A DNA stretch of 23,333 nucleotides, from contig JAUIEM010000124.1 of the NCBI GenBank assembly GCA_030428695.1, forward strand, positions 1 through 23,333. The letters run 5' to 3'. The notes below the pieces were generated by a model. The model was not told the DNA's origin. It worked only from the letters and a program-made list of their open reading frames with translations, and ran no database searches. The position numbers and the translations under genes are program-made. Shown piece after piece: positions 8,740 to 16,816 of this stretch; positions within the stretch are counted from its first letter, which is position 1; the number at the start of each line of letters is the position of its first letter. The stretch comes from a bacterium. GTDB taxonomy: Bacteria; Planctomycetota; J058; JAJDCP01.

Positions 8740-8813
8740 GGCGCACACCAGTCCCACGGTCGGGGAGCTCGGTTTTACATGCATCCTTTGGATCTCCGGA
8801 GTGCTCTGTGCTT

Positions 8814-8836
8814 CCGCAGGGGACCTTCCCCCGCGG
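8814..8836. repeat. Interrupted GC hairpin
   Basis: CCGC-A-GGGG, loop ACCTT, CCCC-C-GCGG gives an 8-bp stem with one A-C mismatch. On the minus strand it lies about 140 bases after the receiver-kinase stop codon. It lacks a T-tract. Confidence 0.45.
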
Positions 8837-8977
8837 GACGGGGAGTGTGGGGGAAACGGGGAGGCCGTTCAAGGACAAAATCGCAAGTAACTGCGAGCGC
8901 TGATCTTGTGGCGAATGTCGACCAGGCGGGCGCGGCTCCAGCCGAGACCCCGGCGGGATCCGCGCCGTTCCGGGAGC

Positions 8978-10327
8978 TCAGGACCGCGCCCTCTCGCGCA
9001 GACGCTGGAGCTCTTCCTCGTAGTCGACCGTGGGGACGGGAGGGCCCTCGGGCCGCTCGTCGAGGCAGCCCTGCGCCTCGAGCCTCTCGCGCAGCCGCGC
9101 GAACAGGGCGAGAACCCGCGCCGCGGACGGAAACCGACCGCCTGGCCGCTTCGCGAGGAGCCGGGCGAGCACGCGGTCGAACATCGCGGGCACGTTCGGG
9201 CGGTGCTCATGGATCAGGGGCGGGCGCGCGAAGGTGTGCATCAGCGAGGCCGTCGCCGCGGTCGGGCCGCGGAACGGGGTGGTACCGGCGAGCAGCCGGT
9301 AGAGCACCATGCCGACGGAGTAGAGGTCGGAGCGGAAGTCGAGCGGTCGGTTGGCCGCCTGCTCCGGCGACATGTAGTCCGGGGAGCCGAGGATCGTGCC
9401 GGTCTCGGTCAGACGCGACTCTTCTTCCTCGAGGCGGAGGACGATGCCGAAGTCGAGCACCCGGGTCGTCCCGTCGCTGCAGAGCATCACGTTCGCGGGC
9501 TTGATGTCCCGGTGGACCAGACCCTGGGCCCAGGCAGCGCGCAACCCGGAGACCATGTCCAGGACGAGCGCGATGCTCTCCCGGAAGCTCAGGTCTCCCC
9601 TCTCGATGACCTGCTCGAGGTCCTCTCCCTCCAGGTACTCCATCACGAGGTAGGGCGCGCCGCTGCGCGGATCGAAGCCGGCGGCGTGGACCCGCACCAG
9701 ATTGGGGTGGTCGAGGGCGGCGAGCGTCCGCATCTCCCGGACGAAGCGCTGGGACTGCTCCGCCTCGGGGGAGACCCGGTCGTGCATCAGCTTGAGCGCG
9801 ACCGTCCTCTCGAGATGGCGCTGGCGCGCTTTGTAGACGATCCCCATCGCTCCCCGGCCGAGCACCTCCTCGAGTGTGAAGTCGCCGATCGTCCGTGAGA
9901 CGGCCGCGGCGTGCGCCTCCACCCGCACGGTGCCCGCGCCGAGCGCCCGCCCCACCCGTGCGAGGAAGATCTGCGGGTGGACCGGCTTGCGGACGAAGTC
10001 GACCCCGTCGCGCAGGCCGCGGACCTCGTCGTCGGCGGAGCGGCTCGCGGAGACGAACATGAACGGCGTCAGGATGTGCTGGCGGCGCGCGATCTCGAAC
10101 AACGCGAAGCCGCCGACACGCGGCATCGTGAGGTCGGAGACGATCAGGTCGTAGAGGTTCTGGCGCAGGGCGAGGACCGCCTCGACGCCGTCGCGGGCGA
10201 CGGTGACCTGTGCCCCAGCGGCGGTGAGGAGCCTGTGCTCCCAGGTGCGGAAGTCCTCGTCGTCCTCGACGATGAGGATCGAAGCGCGGGACAGATCCTC
10301 GCCAGGTCCTGTGGGCGCTCCGCTCAT
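8978..10327 (-). CDS. Response-regulator receiver fused to a Hanks-type Ser/Thr kinase
   Basis: A 449-residue fusion. Residues 14-130 are a complete receiver domain: acidic pocket Glu21-Asp22-Asp23, phospho-acceptor Asp65 in VSDLTMP, Ser93 and Lys114 in RKP. Residues 149-410 are a complete Ser/Thr kinase: glycine loop GRGAMG (157-162), Lys179 in VALKLM, HRD (272-274) with Lys and Asn in HRDIKPAN, DFG (292-294) and SPEQ (320-323). All catalytic residues seem present. The fusion implies that phosphorylation of Asp65 controls Ser/Thr phosphorylation of targets. No membrane segment is seen, so it is cytoplasmic. The start at 10327 follows GAGGAG at a good distance; an upstream extension is not receiver-like and overlaps the preceding gene. 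It lies 40 bases downstream of the single-domain regulator and closes the operon begun by the histidine kinase. Confidence 0.88.
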   Translation of the reverse strand: MSGAPTGPGEDLSRASILIVEDDEDFRTWEHRLLTAAGAQVTVARDGVEAVLALRQNLYDLIVSDLTMPRVGGFALFEIARRQHILTPFMFVSASRSADDEVRGLRDGVDFVRKPVHPQIFLARVGRALGAGTVRVEAHAAAVSRTIGDFTLEEVLGRGAMGIVYKARQRHLERTVALKLMHDRVSPEAEQSQRFVREMRTLAALDHPNLVRVHAAGFDPRSGAPYLVMEYLEGEDLEQVIERGDLSFRESIALVLDMVSGLRAAWAQGLVHRDIKPANVMLCSDGTTRVLDFGIVLRLEEEESRLTETGTILGSPDYMSPEQAANRPLDFRSDLYSVGMVLYRLLAGTTPFRGPTAATASLMHTFARPPLIHEHRPNVPAMFDRVLARLLAKRPGGRFPSAARVLALFARLRERLEAQGCLDERPEGPPVPTVDYEEELQRLRERARS

Positions 10328-10367
10328 GCTGACTCCTCGCTGCGCGGAGGCGCCTCCGCTCCCCGGC

Positions 10368-10745
10368 TCAATCCGGTCGCCAGGCCCGGACCAGCCGGCG
10401 CACCTCGTCCGGCAGCCGGAGGGGATCGAAGGGTTTGTGGATGACACCCGCCGCGCCTCCTGCGAGGTACTCCGCGATGTCGGCCTCCTGGACGCGCGCA
10501 GTGATCAGGATGACGGGCGTCGCCTCGAGACCCTCACACGCGTGGATCTCCCGCATCGCGACGAGACCGTCCTTCTCCGGCATCATCATGTCCATCAGGA
10601 TCACGTCCGGCCGCTCCGCCCGCGCGAGCGCGATGCCCTCGTCGGCGTTCGGGGCGCACAGCGCCTCGAAGCCGCCGACACGGGACAGGCTCACGGTCCC
10701 GATCTTGCGCACGGCCGGTTCATCATCGATCAGCAGGACCTTCAT
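10368..10745 (-). CDS. Single-domain (CheY-like) response regulator
   Basis: A 125-residue stand-alone receiver domain with Asp7-Asp8, phospho-acceptor Asp52 in LMDMMMP, Thr82 and Lys104 in HKPFDP, and no output domain. Such proteins act by binding a target or by passing phosphate on in a phosphorelay. The start codon overlaps the stop codon of the histidine kinase (ATGA), with AAGGAG eight bases upstream, so the two are translationally coupled and this is probably the direct partner of that kinase. With an HPt protein and a receiver-kinase fusion next to it, a shuttle role (kinase to regulator to HPt to fusion) is the simplest inference. Confidence 0.9.
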   Translation of the reverse strand: MKVLLIDDEPAVRKIGTVSLSRVGGFEALCAPNADEGIALARAERPDVILMDMMMPEKDGLVAMREIHACEGLEATPVILITARVQEADIAEYLAGGAAGVIHKPFDPLRLPDEVRRLVRAWRPD

Positions 10746-12376
10746 CCGCTCTGCTCCTTCCCGCGCGCTGGGTGGTGCTCGCCCTCCTGCGGGGGCGTCT
10801 CCGCCACCGCGGGGAGCTCGATGTAGAACCGCGCGCCGCCGCCTTCGGCGTCCTCGAGGCCAATCGTGCCCAGCATCCGCTGCATCAGCTTCCGGGCGAT
10901 GCTCAGCCCCAGCCCCGTCCCGCCTCCCCGGCGGGTCGACGACGAGTCGGCCTGGGCGAAGCGCTCGAAGACGCGCGCCTTGAACTCCTCAGGAACCCCC
11001 GGCCCGTAGTCGCGCACCGCGACCCGGAGGAAGCGGCCCCGACGGGCGATCGAGAGCTCGACAGGGGCGCCGTCGGGTGAGAACCTGATCGCGTTCGAGA
11101 CCAGGTTGGTCAACACCTGCACGAGCCGCGCCGGATCGACGAAGACCGAGCCGTCCCTGCACCCGGGCAGGAGCCGCAGCTCGACCTGGAGCTCCGCCGC
11201 GATGCCCGCGGTCGCCGCGACCGTCTCACGGACGATCGGCTCGAGCGCGGCGACCCGCTGGCGGAACTCCATGCTCCCGGAGGACAGCTTCTCGAGGTCG
11301 AGGATGTCGTCGATCAGCCGCGACAGCCGCTCGCTGTTGGCCACCGCCATGTCGACGAACTCCTTCGCCTCCTCGGGCAGCTCCCCCATGACGCCGGCGG
11401 TGACGAGCCCGAGGGCGCCGCGGATCGAGGTCAGCGGCGTGCGCAGCTCGTGGCTTACCATCGAGACGAACTCGCCCTGCATGCGTTGCATCCGCAGCCG
11501 CTCCGAGATGTCGCGGACCACGCCGAGGAAGCGAGGACGTCCGCCCTCCTGGAAGGTGGCGACCTGGAGCTCGGCGGGGAAGGTGCCGCCGTCCTTCTTC
11601 TGCCCCGTCACCTCGCGCCCGCGGCCGATGATCCGGGCCTCGCCGGTCTCGAGGTAGGCGCGGATGTAGCCGTCGTGCTCTTCGCGGTACGGACTCGGCA
11701 TCAGCATCTTGACGTTGTTCCCGCGCAGCTCCGCGGGCGAGAACCCGAACAGCTCCTCGGCGGCGGGATTGAACCGCTCGATCCGTCCCCGCTCGTCGCA
11801 GCTGACGATCGCGTCCGGCGTCGCGTTGAACAGCGCCTCGAGCCTGCGCTCGCTCTCCGCGAGCTGGAGGTTCCGCCGCCGCAGCTCGAGCTGGGCGACC
11901 ACCTGGCCGGTCAGCATCTCGAGCAGCTCGCGCTCCTCGCCGGTCAGCGTGCGGGGCGCGGAGTCGATCGCGCACAGCGTCCCGACCACGTGCCCGTCTT
12001 GCAGCTTGAGGGGAAAGCCGGCGTAGAAGCGGATGTGCAGAGCTCCCACGACGAGAGGGTTGTCGGCGAACCTGCGATCGGCGAGCGCGTTCTCGACGAT
12101 CAGGGGGAGCTGGTCGGCGACGGCATGGCCGCAGAACGAGATGTCGCGCGGCGTCTCCGCGGCATCGAGGCCGTAGCGGGACTTGAACCACTGGCGCTCG
12201 GCATCGACCAACGAGACCAGCGCGATCGGCACCCGCAAGAGGTGCGCCGCGAGCCTGGTCAGAGCGTCGAACGCGCGCTCGGGCGGCGTGTCGAGGATGT
12301 CGAGGGAGCGCAGGCTGCGGAGCCGCTCGGCCTCGTCGGAAGGTACAGGAGGAGTTTCCAAGACCACGTTCCACAC
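10742..12376 (-). CDS. GAF-PAS sensor histidine kinase with a FixL-type PAS domain
   Basis: A soluble histidine kinase (544 aa from this start). Residues 25-165 are a GAF domain of the type beginning LDILDTPPERAFD. Residues 178-292 are a PAS domain, followed by HisKA with SHELRTP (His309) and a HATPase with N-box LTNLVSNAI (422-430), DYGPG (456-460) and GGGTGLGLS (484-492). The PAS segment EHDGYI...RIIGRGREVTG matches FixL around its haem ligand: His234 and Arg254 align with B. japonicum His200 and Arg220, exactly 20 residues apart, whereas FixL Arg206 is Ala240 here. Haem and O2 sensing is therefore plausible but not certain. No membrane segments are seen. The start is uncertain: I took a GTG where GAF homology begins. 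An ATG at 12496 with AGGAGG is possible but would overlap the divergent gene. Confidence 0.85.
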   Translation of the reverse strand: MWNVVLETPPVPSDEAERLRSLRSLDILDTPPERAFDALTRLAAHLLRVPIALVSLVDAERQWFKSRYGLDAAETPRDISFCGHAVADQLPLIVENALADRRFADNPLVVGALHIRFYAGFPLKLQDGHVVGTLCAIDSAPRTLTGEERELLEMLTGQVVAQLELRRRNLQLAESERRLEALFNATPDAIVSCDERGRIERFNPAAEELFGFSPAELRGNNVKMLMPSPYREEHDGYIRAYLETGEARIIGRGREVTGQKKDGGTFPAELQVATFQEGGRPRFLGVVRDISERLRMQRMQGEFVSMVSHELRTPLTSIRGALGLVTAGVMGELPEEAKEFVDMAVANSERLSRLIDDILDLEKLSSGSMEFRQRVAALEPIVRETVAATAGIAAELQVELRLLPGCRDGSVFVDPARLVQVLTNLVSNAIRFSPDGAPVELSIARRGRFLRVAVRDYGPGVPEEFKARVFERFAQADSSSTRRGGGTGLGLSIARKLMQRMLGTIGLEDAEGGGARFYIELPAVAETPPQEGEHHPARGKEQSG

Positions 12377-12437
12377 CAGTCGATGGTAGTCTATGCCGCT
12401 CTGCTCCGACGCGCAACGCGAGCCCCTGAGGTTGACC
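12377..12437. promoter_or_regulatory. Short divergent promoter region between histidine kinase and HPt genes
   Basis: About 61 bases separate the two divergent genes with the starts chosen here. On the minus strand TTGCGC (just upstream, inside the 5' end of the HPt-gene reading) is followed 17 bases later by TAGACT, a weak sigma-70-like pair that would give a nearly leaderless mRNA for the histidine kinase. On the plus strand CTGAGG (12426-12431) serves as ribosome binding site for the HPt gene. Shared control is likely by position. Confidence 0.3.
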
Positions 12438-13151
12438 TTGCCTACCGACGTGTTGATCATCGATCCGGAGGACGCCTTCTGTGAGAGCGTCCGCATCGTC
12501 CTCCTGTCCCGGGGCCTCCGCTGCCGCCGGGAGCCCGACGGGGCGCGGGCCCGCGCCGCCCTCGCCGAGGACGCCCCCCGGCTCATCGTGCTCGCCAGCG
12601 AGCTGCCGGACGGGGAGGCCGCGGCCTGGCTGACCCGGACACGGGAAGAGGGGCTGACCGCACCGGCGCTGTTGACGGCGTCCGCGTCCCGGCCCGACCT
12701 CCCGGAGGCGACCCGGTCGCGGCTCGGGGTCGAGGCCGTGTGGCGGAAGCCGGTCGAGCCCGAGGCCCTCGCCGACGCGATCGAGCGTATCCTGACGCCC
12801 GCCGCGGCCCGGGATTCCAGGTCCTTCGACGAGATCCTCGCGGAGCTCCGCGCCGCCTACGCGGTCTCGCTGGTCACCCGCGTGGACGAGATCCTGCGGG
12901 CCGTCCGCGCCGTCGTCGCGGAGCCGACCTCCGCGAGCTCTCTCGGCGCGCTGCGTTCCCTCGCCCACCGCCTGGCTGGAACCGCAGGCTCGTACGGGTT
13001 CCCCGCGCTCAGCGAGCTCGGCGCGGCGATCGAGGACGAGACGCTCGTCCTCGAGCGCGCAGGCCCCGGCGACTCCGCGTCCCGCGCCGCCAGCCTGCGC
13101 CGCCTCGTCGACCGCGCCGCAGCTCTGCGCGAGAGGCGTGCCTCGCTTTGA
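12438..13151 (+). CDS. Degenerate receiver fused to an HPt (histidine phosphotransfer) domain
   Basis: A 237-residue protein. Residues 3-120 have the receiver fold pattern ([12 protein letters not shown] at the start, RKPVEP with Lys104), but the phospho-acceptor position is Ala53 in LASELPDG where Asp is expected, so this receiver should not be phosphorylated. Residues 130-235 are helical and carry the HPt motif [13 protein letters not shown] with His177 as phospho-accepting residue. HPt proteins carry phosphate between receiver domains. The gene is divergent from the histidine kinase operon, which supplies two intact receivers (the single-domain regulator and the receiver-kinase fusion), so it is the likely missing link of a phosphorelay. 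I chose TTG at 12438 because CTGAGG lies six bases upstream and the receiver fold begins there; ATG at 12393 is an alternative. An intrinsic terminator follows the stop codon. Confidence 0.78.
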   Translation: MPTDVLIIDPEDAFCESVRIVLLSRGLRCRREPDGARARAALAEDAPRLIVLASELPDGEAAAWLTRTREEGLTAPALLTASASRPDLPEATRSRLGVEAVWRKPVEPEALADAIERILTPAAARDSRSFDEILAELRAAYAVSLVTRVDEILRAVRAVVAEPTSASSLGALRSLAHRLAGTAGSYGFPALSELGAAIEDETLVLERAGPGDSASRAASLRRLVDRAAALRERRASL

Positions 13152-13157
13152 GGAAAT

Positions 13158-13176
13158 CGGCGGGCGCGCCGTTTTT
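13158..13176 (+). terminator. Intrinsic terminator after the receiver-HPt gene
   Basis: CGGCG, loop GGCG, CGCCG is followed directly by TTTTT, seven bases after the stop codon. It separates the signalling cluster from acs. Confidence 0.65.
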
Positions 13177-13240
13177 CCGTGGACCCTGCCCCGCTCCATC
13201 CCCGACGATAGGCTCCTCAGCACCCCGTCGAGGAGACATC

Positions 13241-15175
<1,935 letters not shown>

Positions 15176-15186
15176 GCGGGCGCAGC

Positions 15187-15220
15187 GCTCAGTAGAAGGG
15201 CGAGCTCTGGCTGCGCGAGA
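15187..15220. repeat. 34-bp direct repeat, copy 1
   Basis: Identical at 33 of 34 bases to 15320-15353. Read on the minus strand it encodes S-R-S-Q-S-S-P-F-Y-stop, the same C-terminal codons as in copy 2. It lies 12 bases after the acs stop codon and is detached from any gene. Confidence 0.85.
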
Positions 15221-15226
15221 CAGCAT

Positions 15227-15302
15227 GGGGGAGGGTTCACGCCCTCCCGTTGTTCGTTCGGAAGCCGACCCTGCTGCGCCGGTCGGTGCTCGACCTGTTC
15301 CT
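15227..15302. repeat. Dispersed hairpin element, copy A
   Basis: GGGAGGG (15229-15235), loop TTCACG and CCCTCCC (15242-15248) form a perfect hairpin. It is followed by GTTCGTTCGG and a second stem CCGACC/GGTCGG. It is related to copy B at 3081-3158. Located about 55 bases after acs, the first hairpin could also serve as a terminator for acs, although the following sequence is only moderately T-rich. Confidence 0.55.
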
Positions 15303-15310
15303 CTCCGGCC

Positions 15311-15325
15311 CTCAGCTCAGCTCAG
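15311..15325. repeat. CTCAG x3 tandem repeat
   Basis: Three consecutive CTCAG units at the left edge of direct-repeat copy 2, overlapping the stop codon region of the minus-strand gene. A junction product of duplication or slippage is possible. Confidence 0.6.
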
Positions 15326-16582
15326 TAGAAGGGCGAGCTCTGGCTCCGCGAGAGCGGCGGCTCGAGGCCGAAGAGCCGCTCCACTCGCTCGGGATCTTCG
15401 CGCTCGTCCTCCTCGAACAGCGGTCCGGGGTCGTCCTCTTCCTCTTCGTCCGTCCTCTTCCTCTTCGTCCTCTTCTTCCTCGTCCTCTTCCTCTTCTTCC
15501 TCGCCGACGTCCTCCTCGGGCGCCCTCTCCCGGTCGAGCGCTTCGAGCGCCGCCAGGTCCTCGCTGTCGACCATCGTCCAGGAGCTCTCGAGCTCGCTGA
15601 GGGCCTCGCGCTGGCCCGCTTCGAACATCCTCGTCAGGTCCTCGAGCAGCTCCTCGTAGGTCAGCTTGTCGAAGGAGGCGCCGCCGCGCAGCCCGAAGCG
15701 GGCCGCCCGGGCGACCAGCGCGGGTCCTCCACAGTCCTCGAAGTCCTCGACGGCCTCGCGATGGGTGTTCGTCGTGGTATCGGCCAGCCGGCACATGATC
15801 TTCCACAGCCGTTCGCTGTGGCGATCGGTGTACTCCTGCCACAGGGCGCTACCCGTGTCGTCCCGGTCGGCGAGCGGGAGCCGCCGCGCCGGGCTGTTGC
15901 GCCGCGGCTGGTTGAAGCCGTTGTGCACGGTGCCGACGTAGGTCAGGGTGTCGGCTCCGGGCACCTCGAACAGGCTGGCGGACATCGCGTAGGAGGCCTG
16001 GAGGTCGACGTTGACGCCGGACAGACCGATCGGCAGGTGCAGCTCGGTGCTGACGTTGACGTAGCTGGCGACAGCCCGCACGTACTGCAGGCGGAGGCGG
16101 CCGTGGCTGAGCACGAAGTTCGCCTCGACGGTCACGCCGCTCTCGAGGGCGAGGCCGAGCTGCCGGGTCTCGAGCAGCTTCTCGAGGTCGAGGCGGGTGA
16201 GCCAGGCGGAGCTGCAGTCTCCGAGGTCGGGAGCCTTCGGAAGCCGCGCGGAGGCCTCTTCGAGCGCGTCGCTCAAGCCCCGGAGCCGGTCCTCCATGCC
16301 GCGCAGCTTGACCGGCCCGGCGCCCGGATCGGCGGAGAAGACCTCGCAGGAGCTGGTGTGCGTCACCGCGAGGTAGAGGTAGTGCCCGCCGTTGTCGGGG
16401 TTGGGGTCGGCGCCGACGGTGCAGTACTTCGCGACCCCGGTGAAGCTGCCGAAGCCGAAGCTGAGGGCGGCGCTCCCCGACCTCCCCGTCAGCTTCTCGA
16501 CCGGCGCGACGATCCATCCGCCCTGCGCGTACTCCTTCTTCGGGTCATAGCGGTAGAAGGTCGTCACGCACGCCGGGCCCAT
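15317..16582 (-). CDS. Unrecognised protein with acidic C-terminal tract; apparent frameshift near the 3' end
   Basis: As written this reads 421 residues. I do not recognise a family. There is no signal peptide or membrane segment. Residues 20-90 and 140-220 look beta-rich (VTVEANFVLSHGRLRLQYV), residues 95-145 are helical, and 356-377 are almost entirely Glu/Asp. After the acidic tract the reading becomes Arg/Gly/Ala-rich. Removing one CGTC of a tandem CGTC pair (15447-15454) restores another frame that ends ...FEEDEREDPERVERLFG...SRSQSSPFY, stop at 15322, total 418 residues. This tail fits the rest of the gene much better, so either the gene is truly frameshifted or the read is wrong in this low-complexity stretch. 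The start is uncertain: ATG at 16582 or GTG at 16567; upstream codons overlap the tRNA and are excluded. It is convergent to acs. Confidence 0.6.
   Translation of the reverse strand: MGPACVTTFYRYDPKKEYAQGGWIVAPVEKLTGRSGSAALSFGFGSFTGVAKYCTVGADPNPDNGGHYLYLAVTHTSSCEVFSADPGAGPVKLRGMEDRLRGLSDALEEASARLPKAPDLGDCSSAWLTRLDLEKLLETRQLGLALESGVTVEANFVLSHGRLRLQYVRAVASYVNVSTELHLPIGLSGVNVDLQASYAMSASLFEVPGADTLTYVGTVHNGFNQPRRNSPARRLPLADRDDTGSALWQEYTDRHSERLWKIMCRLADTTTNTHREAVEDFEDCGGPALVARAARFGLRGGASFDKLTYEELLEDLTRMFEAGQREALSELESSWTMVDSEDLAALEALDRERAPEEDVGEEEEEEDEEEEDEEEEDGRRGRGRPRTAVRGGRARRSRASGAALRPRAAALAEPELALLLS
15320..15353. repeat. 34-bp direct repeat, copy 2
   Basis: Contains the likely authentic stop codon (15322-15324, minus strand) of the unrecognised acidic-tail gene. 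Its twin lies 133 bases away at 15187-15220, and the dispersed hairpin element sits between them. Confidence 0.85.
15431..15502. repeat. Low-complexity pyrimidine tract (CCTCTT/CGTC units)
   Basis: Imperfect repetition of CGTCCTCTTCCTCTT-type units encoding the Glu/Asp run on the minus strand. Two adjacent CGTC units at 15447-15450 and 15451-15454 break the triplet periodicity. Such tracts are prone to replication slippage and to sequencing error. Confidence 0.8.
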
Positions 16583-16631
16583 CCTACCCTGCGCGGGCCC
16601 GCCCTGCCGGATCTGCTCTCTGAGAGATGAC

Positions 16632-16653
16632 AAAACCCCGCAGGAATGCGGGG
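16632..16653 (-). terminator. Intrinsic terminator of the tRNA-Ala gene
   Basis: On the minus strand CCCCGCA, loop TTCC, TGCGGGG is followed by TTTTG, starting 10 bases after the tRNA 3' end. The position and shape make it the tRNA terminator. Confidence 0.8.
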
Positions 16654-16662
16654 TCTCGAGGA

Positions 16663-16735
16663 TGGAGGATAGGGGACTTGAACCCCTGACCTTCTGGCTG
16701 CCAGCCAGACGCTCTCCCAACTGAGCTAATCCCCC
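16663..16735 (-). tRNA. tRNA-Ala (anticodon GGC)
   Basis: A 73-base cloverleaf: acceptor stem GGGGGAT/ATCCTCC, D arm GCTC-AGTTGGGA-GAGC, anticodon arm TCTGG-CTGGCAG-CCAGA with anticodon GGC, a five-base variable loop, and T arm AGGGG-TTCAAGT-CCCCT. The acceptor stem has the G3-U70 wobble pair, the main alanine identity element, which agrees with the anticodon (reads GCC and GCU). The discriminator is A73. The 3' CCA is not encoded. It is a single-gene transcript with its own promoter and terminator. Confidence 0.97.
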
Positions 16736-16760
16736 GGGAGCTGCCCTCAGGCAGAGTGGG

Positions 16761-16788
16761 AGTGTAGCGCCGCAAGAGGGCCATGCAA
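16761..16788 (-). promoter_or_regulatory. Promoter of the tRNA-Ala gene
   Basis: On the minus strand TTGCAT (16783-16788), a 16-base spacer and TACACT (16761-16766) form a sigma-70-like promoter. The -10 box ends 25 bases before the tRNA 5' end, giving a leader of roughly 18-20 bases. It directly follows the terminator of the upstream pseudokinase gene. Confidence 0.55.
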
Positions 16789-16789
16789 G

Positions 16790-16816
16790 AAAAAAATCAG
16801 CCCTCAGGCCTGGGCC
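16790..16816 (-). terminator. Probable terminator of the pseudokinase-TPR gene
   Basis: On the minus strand GGCCC, loop AGGCCTGA and GGGCT, then GA and a run of seven T. The short stem overlaps the stop codon (16804-16806). The T-run makes termination plausible despite only five pairs, one of them G-U. Confidence 0.45.

Larger units (their letters stand above)
8283..8977. other. Gene-free region of about 695 bp
   Basis: This stretch separates the signalling operon from the VWA/MoxR operon. Open frames run through it on both strands, but they are Arg/Pro/Gly-rich, lack convincing ribosome binding sites and match no family I know. I see perfect or near-perfect hairpins at 8723-8739 and 8814-8836 and a weak 5-bp inverted repeat at 8881-8896. 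On the minus strand a TATAGT sequence (8328-8333) lies 46 bases upstream of the VWA start codon and could be a -10 box, but no -35 is evident. A small RNA cannot be excluded. Confidence 0.5.

Noticed and set aside
8279..8878. A 199-codon minus-strand frame in the gap
   Set aside because: It has no ribosome binding site, no recognisable domain and composition typical of random GC-rich DNA; a very short or atypical gene cannot be fully excluded.
8131..9504. A long plus-strand frame crossing the gene-free gap
   Set aside because: It overlaps the starts and ends of two well-supported minus-strand genes and has a low-complexity Arg/Pro/Ser composition.
12377..12496. An upstream ATG (12496) with AGGAGG for the histidine kinase
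   Set aside because: The ribosome binding site is only three bases away, the extra residues are not GAF-like, and the start would lie inside the divergent receiver-HPt gene. It is kept only as an alternative.
16583..16720. An upstream extension of the acidic-tail gene
   Set aside because: It would read through the tRNA-Ala gene and its terminator; the true start must be downstream of 16632.
16790..16800. The A-rich run as a possible origin or AT-rich binding site
   Set aside because: It is a single seven-base run that reads as the T-tract of a terminator on the minus strand.
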